From contig CAJJZS010000010.1 of the NCBI GenBank assembly GCA_905197685.1, forward strand, positions 23,134 to 87,133: DNA of 64,000 nucleotides. The letters run 5' to 3'. Positions within the stretch are counted from its first letter, which is position 1, and each line of letters starts with the position of its first letter. Positions 17,939-26,126 of this stretch are shown here, one piece after another. A program made the position numbers and the translations under genes. The notes beneath the pieces are model-generated. The model was not told where the DNA came from and searched no databases. It saw only the letters and a list, made by a program, of their open reading frames with translations. The stretch comes from an uncultured Oscillospiraceae bacterium. Its GTDB lineage: Bacteria > Bacillota > Clostridia > Oscillospirales > Ruminococcaceae.

Positions 17939-19372
17939 ATGGAACAGATAAAAAAAGTACCTTTTACCAAAGAGATGAAGCGGACGCACACCATTTTAAT
18001 TCCGACAATGCTGCCGATTCATTTTAAAATATTAGGGAACGTATTGGAAAATTACGGATATCATGTTCGGATTTTGGATAATTTCGGACAGGGCGTTATC
18101 GACCAGGGACTGAAAAATGTACATAACGATACCTGTTATCCGGCTCAGTTGGTTATCGGGCAGATGATTGACGCTTTGGAACACTGCGACCTGCCGCTGG
18201 ATAAGGTTGCGCTTTTAATTACCCAGACGGGGGGCGGCTGCCGCGCCTCCAACTATATTTATCTGCTGCGTAAGGCACTGAATCACTGCGGCTACGGGGA
18301 GATTCCGGTTATTTCCGCCAGCTTTTTGAAAAGCGAACAGTCGGGCGGTTTTTCTTTGCCGGTTACCATGCTGCTGCAAGCGCTGTACGGCTGCCTGTGC
18401 GGAGATTTGATTATGAGCCTTTACAACCAGTGTGTGCCGTATGAAACGCAGCAGGGAGAAAGCCAAAGGGCAGTGGATGACAGCGTTTTGTGGGCGCAGC
18501 AGCTGTTTTGCAAAAAACTGCTGCGCTGGAAAGAAGTGTCCGAACTGATGAAAAAAATCATCGGTCGCTTTGTCGGGGTATCAAGAACCAAGGAAGAAAA
18601 AATTAAGGTGGGCGTTGTGGGAGAAATCTACGTCAAATATTCTCCGCTAGGCAACAACAACTTGGAGGAATTTTTGCTTTCCGAAGGGTGCGAGGTGGTA
18701 AGCCCCGGATTGTTTGACTTTTTGTTGTACTGTACCCACAATGCGGAATATGACTATGAACTGTATGGAATTGGCAAGGCGAAAGCGGCGCTGATGCACC
18801 GCGTCAATCGCTTTTTGAGAAACCGTAAAACGCAGATGATTGAACTAATCAGGGAAAACAGCGATTTTCAGCCCCCGTGCCGCTTTGAAAGCACGATAGA
18901 ATCTGCCGAAGGTTATATCGGCAAAGGGGTGAAGATGGGCGAAGGTTGGTTGCTGACAGCGGAAATGGTAGAGCTGATTGAACATTACAAGGTGAATAAC
19001 ATCGTTTGCACACAGCCGTTCGGCTGTCTGCCGAACCATATCTGCGGCAAGGGCGTGATGAGGGTGATTAAAGAAAAAAATCCGCAGGCAAACATTGTCG
19101 CCGTCGATTATGACTCAAGCGCATCGAAGGTAAACCAGCAGAACAGAATTAAGCTGATGCTTGCAAACGCAAGGCTGATGGCAGCGCAGGAACAGGCAAA
19201 AAATAATAATCCGCCAAAGGACTGCAGAAAAGAAAACACAACGCCGTCGGTAACGGTAAGCGATATTTCCGCAGCGGAAGATGCTTTGCCGCGCAGCGGA
19301 TTTGCCGCAAGCCGCAGCAAGGAAAATCAGTCGGAGGAGCCTGTGCTGCAGGCAGCCGCGCAAAACGGATAA
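17939..19372 (+). CDS. 2-hydroxyacyl-CoA dehydratase-like protein, partner of the activase
   Basis: 477-residue HgdB/DUF2229-type protein. It corresponds to the C-terminal part of the long fused activase family, with HNDTCYPAQLVIGQMIDAL and TQTGGGCRASNYIYLLRKAL carrying likely iron-sulfur cysteines, and TQPFGCLPNHICGKGVMRVIK. It starts 47 nt after the previous gene in another frame with its own GAAAGG site, so the split is genuine, not a sequencing frameshift. The last 60 or so residues (after AAQEQAKNNN) are low-complexity and polar, unusual for the family. Confidence 0.8.
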   Translation: MEQIKKVPFTKEMKRTHTILIPTMLPIHFKILGNVLENYGYHVRILDNFGQGVIDQGLKNVHNDTCYPAQLVIGQMIDALEHCDLPLDKVALLITQTGGGCRASNYIYLLRKALNHCGYGEIPVISASFLKSEQSGGFSLPVTMLLQALYGCLCGDLIMSLYNQCVPYETQQGESQRAVDDSVLWAQQLFCKKLLRWKEVSELMKKIIGRFVGVSRTKEEKIKVGVVGEIYVKYSPLGNNNLEEFLLSEGCEVVSPGLFDFLLYCTHNAEYDYELYGIGKAKAALMHRVNRFLRNRKTQMIELIRENSDFQPPCRFESTIESAEGYIGKGVKMGEGWLLTAEMVELIEHYKVNNIVCTQPFGCLPNHICGKGVMRVIKEKNPQANIVAVDYDSSASKVNQQNRIKLMLANARLMAAQEQAKNNNPPKDCRKENTTPSVTVSDISAAEDALPRSGFAASRSKENQSEEPVLQAAAQNG

Positions 19373-19402
19373 CAACAATCCGAAGATAAAGGAGGTCTTG
19401 CT

Positions 19403-20293
19403 TTGAAGCTGTTTTTGGCATTTTTGGCATACAGCTTTTTGGGGTGGCTGTGTGAAACAATCTATTGTTCCATCGGTCAGAAAAAGTTTGTAAACAGAGG
19501 TTTTCTCAACGGACCTTTGTGCCCGGTATACGGATTCGGCGCGATGTCGGTGCTGCTGTTTCTGCGTCCGGTAAAGGATAATCTGATTTTACTGTTTGTT
19601 TTGGGCGTTATTGTTACCAGTGTGATTGAATACATCACCGGTTATCTTTTGGAAAAGCTGTTTGCCACAAAGTGGTGGGATTATTCAACCTATCGGTTTA
19701 ATATCCACGGCAGGGTGTGCCTGAGAAACTCGCTGATGTTCGGCGTACTGGCAGTGGTGGCGGCGCGGTATGTGGACCCTGTGATTCAGGGTTTGATTGA
19801 CCGTCTGCCGTTTTGGGGACAGGCAACGCTCAGCGGCGTGCTGGCAGTGATTTTAGTCAGCGACCTTGCAGTAACGGTTCGCACCATTCTGGACCTCAAC
19901 GGAACGCTCAAACAGCTTCAGCAGATGGTGGAACAGGCAAAACTGGATACCGAAGATTATCTGCGGCAAAACCACCAGGAATTTCAGCAGAAGGTGGAGC
20001 AGAATAAGCTCGACTTTGAGCTGGGAAAGATGGAGCTGCGGGATTATCTGGAAGAGCGTGCAAACGAGCGTATCGAGCGTTTGAGCGAACGCAGAAAAGA
20101 GCTGGCAAGCAAGATTGCTTCGGACAAAAAAGAAGCGGCGGAGCGTTTGGAAGCCCGTATCAAGGAGTTTGCAACAAGAAACAGCTTTTTGCGTCGGCGT
20201 TTGCTGCGGGCATTCCCGAATATGCACTCCACCAGATATGAGAAAGCCTTTGAACGCATGAGAGAAGAAATTTTAAAACGAAAAGGCGAATAG
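19403..20293 (+). CDS. CmpB-like integral membrane protein with C-terminal coiled coil
   Basis: 296 residues. The N-terminal 170 residues contain about five membrane segments and the signature of the putative ABC-transporter type IV (ABC_trans_CmpB, PF06541) family: SFLGWLCETIYC, GFLNGPLCPVYGFGA, ITGYLLEKLFATKWWDYS. The rest is a long charged coiled coil (about 170-290) rich in Glu, Lys, Arg. The TTG start follows a perfect AAAGGAGGT (19388-19396). Function is not established for this family. It is followed by a terminator. Confidence 0.8.
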   Translation: MKLFLAFLAYSFLGWLCETIYCSIGQKKFVNRGFLNGPLCPVYGFGAMSVLLFLRPVKDNLILLFVLGVIVTSVIEYITGYLLEKLFATKWWDYSTYRFNIHGRVCLRNSLMFGVLAVVAARYVDPVIQGLIDRLPFWGQATLSGVLAVILVSDLAVTVRTILDLNGTLKQLQQMVEQAKLDTEDYLRQNHQEFQQKVEQNKLDFELGKMELRDYLEERANERIERLSERRKELASKIASDKKEAAERLEARIKEFATRNSFLRRRLLRAFPNMHSTRYEKAFERMREEILKRKGE

Positions 20294-20344
20294 GAAAAAG
20301 AAATCTACCTTTTCACGGATGGATGAAAGTAAATATAAAAGGAA

Positions 20345-20376
20345 AAGCAGTCTGCAATACGCAGGCTGTTTTTTCT
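20345..20376 (+). terminator. Intrinsic terminator after the CmpB-like gene
   Basis: AGCAGTCTGC and GCAGGCTG form a stem around AATAC, followed by TTTTTT. Confidence 0.7.
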
Positions 20377-20413
20377 TTGCCGCTTATTTTGTCAAAAATC
20401 AAAGTCGGAATAG

Positions 20414-20442
20414 TTGTCTTTTGGGTGAAGTTGGTTTATAAT
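20414..20442 (+). promoter_or_regulatory. Promoter of the ECF sigma operon
   Basis: TTGTCT (20414-20419), 17-nt spacer, TATAAT (20437-20442). The long AT-rich leader to the gene (about 120 nt) shows no clear element. The promoter looks like sigma-A type, not an ECF autoregulatory one. Confidence 0.7.
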
Positions 20443-20570
20443 GGTGTTACAAACAGAAATTTATTCCCAAAAAAACAAGATAAACAACAGCGATATTACA
20501 ACAACCTGCAAAAAAATAAAAAAATTTAAAAAAGGATGCAGTAAATTTTGATTTGCAGGACACTAATTTT

Positions 20571-21128
20571 ATGATGGGTGGTGTAGAGGTGAAAATAGAT
20601 ACGGCTTTGGTGCTGGAAGCCCAGAAGGGCGGTCAGGAAGGCTTTACCAGGCTTTATGAGGCAGTCGCCCCTTCCCTGTACCGTACTGCGCTGTATACCC
20701 TGGGCAACAGCCATGATGCGGAGGACGTTGTTTCCGAAACATTTATCGAGGCGTACCGAGGATTGTCATCGCTCAGAGATCCGCAGGCATTTGCTCCGTG
20801 GATTTATCGGATATTGTCTGCCAGATGCAATCGAAAAATCAAGGAATATGTCCGCGCCCGCAACGAGGTGGATATTGACCAGATGCTTCATCTTCCCGGA
20901 GAGCAGGGAGAATTTGCGGACGGGGTTCTGACCCGAACCGATTTAATGCAGGCGCTGCAAAATTTAAGCGAGCAGGAGCGCCAAATTGTAAGTCTTTCGG
21001 TGGCGGAGGGATATACAACCAAAGAGATTGCGGATATTTTGCAAAGCCCGCCGGGAACAATCAGTTCCAAACTGTTTCGGGCTTTAAAAAAGATGAGAAA
21101 ATACTTAGAAGGAGGGAAGCAGAGTTGA
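20571..21128 (+). CDS. ECF-type RNA polymerase sigma factor
   Basis: Sigma-70 family extracytoplasmic function factor. Region 2 (DAEDVVSETFIEAYRGLSSLRDPQAFAPWIYRIL) binds core and the -10 element; region 4 (LSEQERQIVSLSVAEGYTTKEIADILQSPPGTISSKLFRALKKMRKYL) is the helix-turn-helix for the -35. The start is uncertain: TTG 20553, ATG 20571 or GTG 20589 are all in frame; the GTG would start directly at VKIDTALVLEAQKGG, the usual family start. It overlaps the next gene by 4 nt, which encodes its likely anti-sigma factor. Confidence 0.88.
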   Translation: MMGGVEVKIDTALVLEAQKGGQEGFTRLYEAVAPSLYRTALYTLGNSHDAEDVVSETFIEAYRGLSSLRDPQAFAPWIYRILSARCNRKIKEYVRARNEVDIDQMLHLPGEQGEFADGVLTRTDLMQALQNLSEQERQIVSLSVAEGYTTKEIADILQSPPGTISSKLFRALKKMRKYLEGGKQS

Positions 21129-22486
21129 CAGAGAAAGATTTTATGGACGAACCGGTTTTGCTGACAGAAAAAGAACAGGCAGAACTGCGTGAGGAGCAGG
21201 AATATTTTCGGGCGCAGTTTGCGCAGGTTTCCTGCCCGCCGCTTCCCGACAGTTTGCGCGCAGAAAATATCTGGAACAAAATCTGCGCGGGGGAAGGGGA
21301 CGGAGAAATTACCGTTGACCCATCCGAGATGGAAGAAAAATCGGTAAAATCCGATAAAGTCGGACAGGTGATTGCCTTCCCGACTGCAACAAAAGAACAA
21401 TCGAGCGAAAAAAAGGAAAAAGTAACGGTGTTTTCCGGTAAAAACCGCCGCAGATGGGCGATAGCCTGCACGCTGGTGCTGGCAGTGGGTTTGTCCGCAA
21501 CCTTTGCGGTGATGCAGCAGCCGATGAAAACAGCGGAATCTATGGTGGATTCCGCTTCGCAAAATATCGAACAAGACGCGCCGCAAACCCGGCAGATGCC
21601 GCAGAATGAAGCGCAGCCGACGCCGGAGCAGGCAGCCGATGATGCCGATACAGAAGAAAATGAAGCGCAGGTTGGCGCAGCCTTGCAGGAATCCGCAGCA
21701 GCCGAACCCGAATCGGCGCCGGAAATCGAAGAAGCTGCGGTAGCGGAAACCGAATCGGTCGAAAAAGATTCCGATACTCCCGCGCAGGCTTCGGCGGAGC
21801 AGCAGGAGCAGGCAGTTTTAAAAAGCGTTCCCGCGCCGGCTCGTTCTGCCGAGGAAGGTCAGGATAAACAGAGCGCAGAGGAAGCATTAAAGCAGAAAAT
21901 TTTAACGGCTCTGGGCGAACAGCCTCAGCAGGAAGCGGAGCAGCAGGTTCAGGCGGCAGCCTTTTCTGCACAGCCGCAGACAGCGATGCAGGACGAAGCG
22001 GCGCAGCAGGTTTCCTACCCGCTGTCATCGGGAAGCGTTTCCTATTCGGCGCAAAGCGGTGAGGCAATTCTGTATGACCGGGACGGACAACAGACAAGCG
22101 TGATTTCTCTGCCGCAGTCGGCGCAGATTATTGTCAACCAAGACCATATCTATGCGGCAGTTTCCGAGCAGGGAAGCGTTCGGACAGAGGGATATTCGGT
22201 GAAAGACCTTGCCAATCCTGAGAAAACAATCGAATTTTCTCAACAGGGACAGCTGCTTGATTGGTATGTTTCGGAAGAAACAGGCTGCACGGTGGTTACT
22301 TCCTTTGTTGTGACAGAACAGCAGGCAGAGGAAGGGGATTTCCTTCCGATAGTGGACGGAGCGATTGTTCCCGCGCAGCAGATTCAGATTACCGAATCGC
22401 AGCTGCCGGAAGAAACGGGAAAATATGTAATCACAACGGTGCTGACAGATGATTCTGTTTCGACAAGCTACGAGCTGTTTTTATAA
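21125..22486 (+). CDS. Membrane-anchored anti-sigma factor with long low-complexity ectodomain
   Basis: 453 residues, start TTG overlapping the sigma stop, with AAGGAGG upstream. The N-terminal 100 residues are cytoplasmic and acidic, with PPLPDSLRAENIWNKI resembling a zinc-less anti-sigma helix; one membrane segment follows at about 110-130 (WAIACTLVLAVGLSATFAVM). The outside part has about 180 residues dominated by Glu, Ala, Gln, Ser and Pro, then a folded-looking C-terminal domain of about 150 residues beginning near SYPLSSGSVSYSAQSGEAIL, perhaps beta-propeller-like. The anti-sigma role is inferred from position and topology; no zinc-finger HxxxCxxC motif is present. Confidence 0.75.
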   Translation: MTEKDFMDEPVLLTEKEQAELREEQEYFRAQFAQVSCPPLPDSLRAENIWNKICAGEGDGEITVDPSEMEEKSVKSDKVGQVIAFPTATKEQSSEKKEKVTVFSGKNRRRWAIACTLVLAVGLSATFAVMQQPMKTAESMVDSASQNIEQDAPQTRQMPQNEAQPTPEQAADDADTEENEAQVGAALQESAAAEPESAPEIEEAAVAETESVEKDSDTPAQASAEQQEQAVLKSVPAPARSAEEGQDKQSAEEALKQKILTALGEQPQQEAEQQVQAAAFSAQPQTAMQDEAAQQVSYPLSSGSVSYSAQSGEAILYDRDGQQTSVISLPQSAQIIVNQDHIYAAVSEQGSVRTEGYSVKDLANPEKTIEFSQQGQLLDWYVSEETGCTVVTSFVVTEQQAEEGDFLPIVDGAIVPAQQIQITESQLPEETGKYVITTVLTDDSVSTSYELFL

Positions 22487-22586
22487 AAATGTAAAAAGAA
22501 ACCGCATTTCCGAGCCGTTTTTTCAACCGATTTTCGGGATAGGAAAAACGGCTTGGGAATTTACCGGAAAAAGAGAGGCTTCTCTC

Positions 22587-22615
22587 TTGCATTTTGAGAT
22601 AAAATGGGGTATAAT
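22587..22615 (+). promoter_or_regulatory. Promoter of smpB-ssrA
   Basis: TTGCAT (22587-22592), 17-nt spacer, TATAAT (22610-22615), upstream of smpB. No separate promoter is visible in the 23 nt between smpB and ssrA, so both are probably made from this one. Confidence 0.7.
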
Positions 22616-22665
22616 AAAACGAGAATATTTCCGATAAAAAGCGCAGATGACAGGAGGTGCGGACA

Positions 22666-23130
22666 GTGCGACAGCCGGGAACCAAAACAATAGCGGTAAA
22701 CCGCAAGGCAAGACATGATTATTTTGTGCAGGAAACTTATGAAGCTGGGATTGAACTGTTCGGCACAGAGGTAAAATCGCTGCGTTTGGGGCAGGTAAAC
22801 TTAAAAGACAGCTGGTGCGATATCCAAAATGGCGAGCTGTTTATTAAACAAATGCACATCTCCCCTTATGAAAAAGGAAATATTTTTAACCGCGACCCGA
22901 TTCGTCCCAGAAAACTGCTGATGCACAAAAAGGAAATTCTCAAACTGTACGGAACATTAAAGCAGGAGGGTTTGACTTTGGTTCCGCTTTCTCTGTATTT
23001 TAAAAACTCCAGAGTAAAGGTGGAACTTGGTTTGTGCAAAGGTAAAAAGCTGTATGATAAGCGAAACGATATGGCAAAGCGGGACGCAAAACGAACCATC
23101 GACCGCGCCATGAAGGAAAGGGTTCGATAG
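22666..23130 (+). CDS. smpB: SsrA-binding protein
   Basis: Binds tmRNA and brings it to stalled ribosomes for trans-translation. 154 residues with the beta-barrel core AVNRKARHDYFVQETYEAGI, GTEVKSLRLGQVNLKDSW and the basic tail KRNDMAKRDAKRTIDRAMKE. The frame opens at GTG 22657, but that codon is inside AGGAGGT (22652-22658), so the GTG at 22666 is the start. It lies immediately upstream of ssrA. Confidence 0.96.
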   Translation: MRQPGTKTIAVNRKARHDYFVQETYEAGIELFGTEVKSLRLGQVNLKDSWCDIQNGELFIKQMHISPYEKGNIFNRDPIRPRKLLMHKKEILKLYGTLKQEGLTLVPLSLYFKNSRVKVELGLCKGKKLYDKRNDMAKRDAKRTIDRAMKERVR

Positions 23131-23153
23131 GCTGTTTTCCTTTCCGTCAATAT

Positions 23154-23542
23154 GGGGGCGTACAGGCTTTCGACGGGGATTTTGAAGTATGTTAAGCGAG
23201 CAGAGGCGGACACCTCTATAAAAGTCCATGTTTATTAAATATAAACGCTAAAAATAACGTTACAACCGTAAATTTCAACAACGAAATGGCGGTTGCTGCT
23301 TAGTTTAAAAGCAGCTGTCCGACCGGAAAGGACCACGGTTTCGGCTCGGGCATCATGAAGTGGTGAACGTCAGGCAGAAGTTTTCTTGTACTGCCGATGA
23401 ATCAAAGGATACCGAGCGGTTGCGCTTGTTTGTCGGTGCAGCCGTAAGGGAACAGCCGTAAGGCAAAAACGGCAGACTGCGCTCGGAGAAAGATGTATGG
23501 ATGGATTTTCGGACAGGGGTTCAATTCCCCTCGCCTCCACCA
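23154..23542 (+). ncRNA. ssrA: Transfer-messenger RNA (tmRNA)
   Basis: 5' end GGGGGCGTACAGGCTTTCGA pairs with 3' CGCCTCC before an encoded ACCA (23539-23542), including the G3-U pair conserved in tmRNAs, and the T arm is GGACAGGGGTTCAATTCCCC. The tag frame starts at resume codon GCT (23247) and ends at TAG (23301-23303), encoding AKNNVTTVNFNNEMAVAA, with the usual AVAA protease signal. Length 389 nt. ssrA ends are common attachment sites for integrative elements, and accessory DNA follows here. Confidence 0.97.
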
Positions 23543-23615
23543 GATGGACATTACACGAACACCTACTTTTTCAAAGGCGGCTTTGCCGTAAGGGTATGGC
23601 TGTATGTCAAAACAG

Positions 23616-23661
23616 AACCAGAGGGTCAAGGTACAATGTGCCTTGACCCTCTGGTTTTTTG
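23616..23661 (+). terminator. Intrinsic terminator of ssrA
   Basis: A 19-bp stem with a 3-nt loop (AACCAGAGGGTCAAGGTAC and its complement with one T-G wobble that fits the plus strand), followed by TTTTTT. A weaker T-run on the other side could make it act on the minus strand as well. Confidence 0.9.
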
Positions 23662-23664
23662 TAT

Positions 23665-24337
23665 GCTTATGATCTATTGGGATTCAGTCCCCAATCATAA
23701 TAGACAGATCATCGCAAGTAATGCGAGTGTTCATATACACTCACATCCTCTGCTTGTTGGGTGCTATACCCCCGCTGGACACAGAATTTATTCTGTGGCT
23801 GCGCGTTCTGCAAACACTTTTGAAGGGTACGCTAAAATGCCGCCCCCTTTGCAGAGATGTGACGAATCGTTGCACCCTGATTATCTCAAGGGTTGTCGTG
23901 AAGCGGCATAGCTCTTAGTCAATGAGTGGGCAAACCGTTCCTTATCGAATGCTTTCATGTCTGCACCCTATGGTCTATTTTAGAGCAGAGGGCGTCGTGA
24001 ATTACTACACCCTTGTGTATGGTGTAGTACGCTCTGAAATAGGGCCTACCTCGGAAGATGGGGTGGCAATATACCATCCCATTGAGCAGTATGGTTTTCA
24101 CCAAAAGGGCTTTTCAAAGCGCCCCCCTTACTCAGAACGATAGCTATGGTGCAGTATCCTTCCAAATGAGAGCTCGAATTCCGCATTTTTACTCTGTAAG
24201 GATACTGCGCTCTCGATTCAATCTGGTACATCGCAAAACGCGACGCACCGAACATGAGCGGGTAGGTAAAACGCCTATCCATCTCAGGTGTGAGAAATAC
24301 CCCCATGGAACAAACCGTTCCTCCTCATTACTGCGAC
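23665..24337 (+). ncRNA. Candidate large structured non-coding RNA downstream of ssrA (ROOL/GOLLD-like?)
   Basis: No believable protein gene lies here, yet the stretch is dense with helices. A long-range closing helix joins TCGCAAGTAATG (23712-23723) to CATTACTGCGA (24326-24336), 11 bp with one bulge, about 620 nt apart. Inside are, among others: 23725-30/23737-42, 23780-86/23791-97, 23837-43/23903-09, 23975-86/24031-42 (12 bp) enclosing 24003-11/24021-29, 24059-66/24074-81, 24151-61/24198-208 (11 bp) and 24260-66/24274-80. A pseudoknot is possible between GAGAGC (24168-73, inside the 11-bp hairpin loop) and GCTCTC (24209-14, just outside). Three helices contain T-G mismatches that are wobbles only if the plus strand is transcribed. 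CAAACCGTTCCT occurs twice (23931, 24311). Size, intricacy and place next to a tRNA-like gene and element remnants recall ROOL and GOLLD RNAs; family is inference. A weak promoter candidate is TTGACC-19-TATGAT at 23643-23673. Confidence 0.7.
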
Positions 24338-24372
24338 AAAAAGGGACGCCCCGAAATAGGGCGCCCCTTTGC
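24338..24372 (-). terminator. Intrinsic terminator of the minus-strand element gene
   Basis: AAAGGGGCGCCC pairs with GGGCGTCCCTTT on the minus strand, where the single mismatch is a G-U wobble, followed by TTTTT. It lies just after the stop of the gene at 24394-24582. In the plus direction it may also mark the end of the structured RNA, but less well. Confidence 0.7.
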
Positions 24373-24393
24373 ATATTATCTTTGAACGTTACT

Positions 24394-24582
24394 TCATTCC
24401 TCACTTTTATCAGAATACTTCTTTTTCCATGTTTCCAATTCCTTTCGCCCTTCTTCGCTGGCGTATAATTTCTGAATCTCAGGCACAAGAAACCGAGCAA
24501 AGGAATCAATAATGGACTGTGCTAACTCAACGTCATATTGTTCTTGGCGCTTTTCTGGTTGACCATGGAGAATGACTTCCAT
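24394..24582 (-). CDS. Small mobile-element-type protein of unknown function
   Basis: 62 residues from the ATG at 24582 (MEVILHGQPEKRQEQYDVEL...), ending in the pattern LVPEIQKLYASEEGRKELETWKKK. Short proteins with this charged, helical HG...EIQKxYASEEGRKEF pattern are, to my knowledge, often found beside site-specific recombinase genes in clostridial integrative and conjugative elements; function unknown. The frame can be opened at 24660, but that adds 26 residues without a ribosome binding site. No recombinase is present here, which suggests a decayed element. Confidence 0.55.
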   Translation of the reverse strand: MEVILHGQPEKRQEQYDVELAQSIIDSFARFLVPEIQKLYASEEGRKELETWKKKYSDKSEE

Positions 24583-24885
24583 GGCAAAACCTGTCCGGCT
24601 CAACTCAGTCCATCTCACACTCCTTCCCGGCGATGCACAGCTGCCAAAGATTGTTCCCATATAGAGAAAGGAAACCGATCATTTCAAAACCTGAGAAAAT
24701 TCTCATAGAGCTCCTTTCCCATTTCTTCCCATCCAGATGTCTCACCGGAAAATCCTGCACAAAATAGCTTGGATAGGAAGGAAATGAATCGAATTAAACT
24801 GAGTATATCTATCTTTTTCTTTTTATCTACCGTCTGGTTTTCGCACTTCAAGAAATGGGATTACCGTACTTAGAGGGCTCGTTTT

Positions 24886-25284
24886 TCAGTATTCTGGCGT
24901 TCCGCAACCGGATTTCTTAAAGTCGGTGTTCGAAACCGCTTCATAGCGTTTTGGGTAGATGCGGTTGGGCTTTCCGCACCCCTGCTTTTTGATGGATACA
25001 AGATCCGCATATTGCAGCTCCCTCAGTGTGTCCACCGCCTTTTGGCGGCCGCAGTGCAGCAGTTCACATACCTCGTTGATGGGGTAGTACAGATAAATTT
25101 TTCCATAGTTATCCGCCCAGCCGTTTCTACGGGACAAGTCCGTTCGACGCAAGATCATCGCATACAACAGTTTGGCTTCGCTTGACAAGGAACAAAAACT
25201 CGGCGCTTCAAACAGAAAGTTGGGCAACCGTATAAAACTTTGGGCCGGTGGCTTCTCATGAATATAAAAGGGTTTTGTGGCCAT
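24886..25284 (-). pseudogene. RepA N-terminal domain replication initiator, truncated
   Basis: 132 residues with the RepA_N (PF06970-type) replication initiator pattern: FIRLPNFLFEAPSFCSLSSE, AKLLYAMILRRTDLSRRNGW and YLYYPINEVCELLHCGRQKA. The ATG at 25284 has GGAGGT 7 nt upstream. The family is usually about twice as long, with a C-terminal domain; here a stop follows TPEY, and the downstream frame still encodes fragments reminiscent of the family's middle (LEVRKPDGR) broken by stops. I therefore read it as a truncated relic from an integrative or plasmid-like element, though the short protein could still be made. Confidence 0.65.
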
Positions 25285-25400
25285 GACAGGTACCTCCGTG
25301 CGGACAATTAGAATGTGATTTCTGAGCGATAAGGGGTGTTGTTATTCACCTCTGTGATTGCCAGGCTGGAAACCGAGCATATATCCGGCTTTTGGAAGCT

Positions 25401-25757
25401 CTATTTGTCCGTATTCGACCTCCGTTTCCTGTCACTTGCTGTTTTCTGACGGCGGTGTACCTTGCGGGCACAATCGGGACAATACTTGGTGCGATTGGAT
25501 TTTGCCAGAAACGGCGTACCACATTCTGTGCAGAGCTTCCCCTTGGGTTTGGTGATTTCAGTTTGTAAGGCTGGAGCGCCCGGCAGAACCCAATCCCGGA
25601 ACCAGATGCAGTACAGAGAATAAGAGATGCTCTGTACACAGACACAAGGCTCGCCATCATCCAGCGCAATACAATTGCCGCCGTCATAATTGCAGCAAGA
25701 TTTGCGAATCAGCGCATTGGCTTTTCTCCTTTGCTTGGGTGTCATTTGAATTGACAA
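25401..25757 (-). CDS. Cysteine-rich VLP-domain protein of mobile elements
   Basis: 118 residues from a TTG (25757) that follows GGGAGG by 9 nt; an ATG at 25745 would start at MTPKQRRKAN. It has the Cys_rich_VLP pattern: NALIRKSCCNYDGGNC, EPCVCVQSISYSLYCIWFR, then a C-terminal zinc ribbon CTECGTPFLAKSNRTKYCPDC and a basic tail. Such proteins accompany RepA and relaxase genes in clostridial conjugative elements; a DNA-binding or regulatory role is possible but unproved. The frame extends upstream to 26078 with no sign of real coding. It lies 116 nt before the repA relic on the same strand. Confidence 0.7.
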   Translation of the reverse strand: MSIQMTPKQRRKANALIRKSCCNYDGGNCIALDDGEPCVCVQSISYSLYCIWFRDWVLPGAPALQTEITKPKGKLCTECGTPFLAKSNRTKYCPDCARKVHRRQKTASDRKRRSNTDK

Positions 25758-25879
25758 ATTGTTTTTCCTCCCAGCTTTATGGTTGCAGCTTATGCAGATG
25801 TTTTTCCATGCGCTTTCCTCCATTTCATGTAGAGAATTGAATTTGTAAGATTTATAGTTTATAAAGAAAAATGAAACAG

Positions 25880-25926
25880 AATCCCCCAACAATCGCTTTG
25901 TTTTGCGGTTGGTCGGGGGATTTTTT
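25880..25926 (+). repeat. Dispersed palindromic element, copy A (terminator-like)
   Basis: 43-bp imperfect palindrome, AATCCCCCAACAATCGC arm and matching GGGGGATT arm around a conserved core CGCTTTGTTTTGCGG, ending in TTTTTT on the plus strand. Related copies lie at 31989 (inverted) and 35855. Confidence 0.7.
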
Positions 25927-26126
25927 GCACTTTTGTCCGGTTCGGAAAACAAACGGCAGAGAGTACCGGCAAAGAGCAAAAAAATAAAAAAAGAGCCATT
26001 GAGCAAAAAGAAAGGGGGAAGAACGATTGAAAAAATAAATAGAATTGGATAAATTACAAAAATATATTGACAGTACATTCATAATACTGATGATTTTTTT
26101 GTAACAAAAAAATAAATTTATATATA

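Noticed and set aside
23402..23911. Open frames over the end of ssrA and the following region, both strands
   Set aside because: They overlap the tmRNA and the structured RNA, have no ribosome binding site and no family features.
23543..26080. Attachment site: repeat of the ssrA 3' end (CGCCTCCACCA) marking the far end of an element
   Set aside because: I looked for it in the region and found no second copy, so the element boundaries stay undefined.
26068..26097. Promoter TTGACA upstream of the peptide transporter leader
   Set aside because: The -35 is perfect, but no acceptable -10 lies 16-18 nt downstream.
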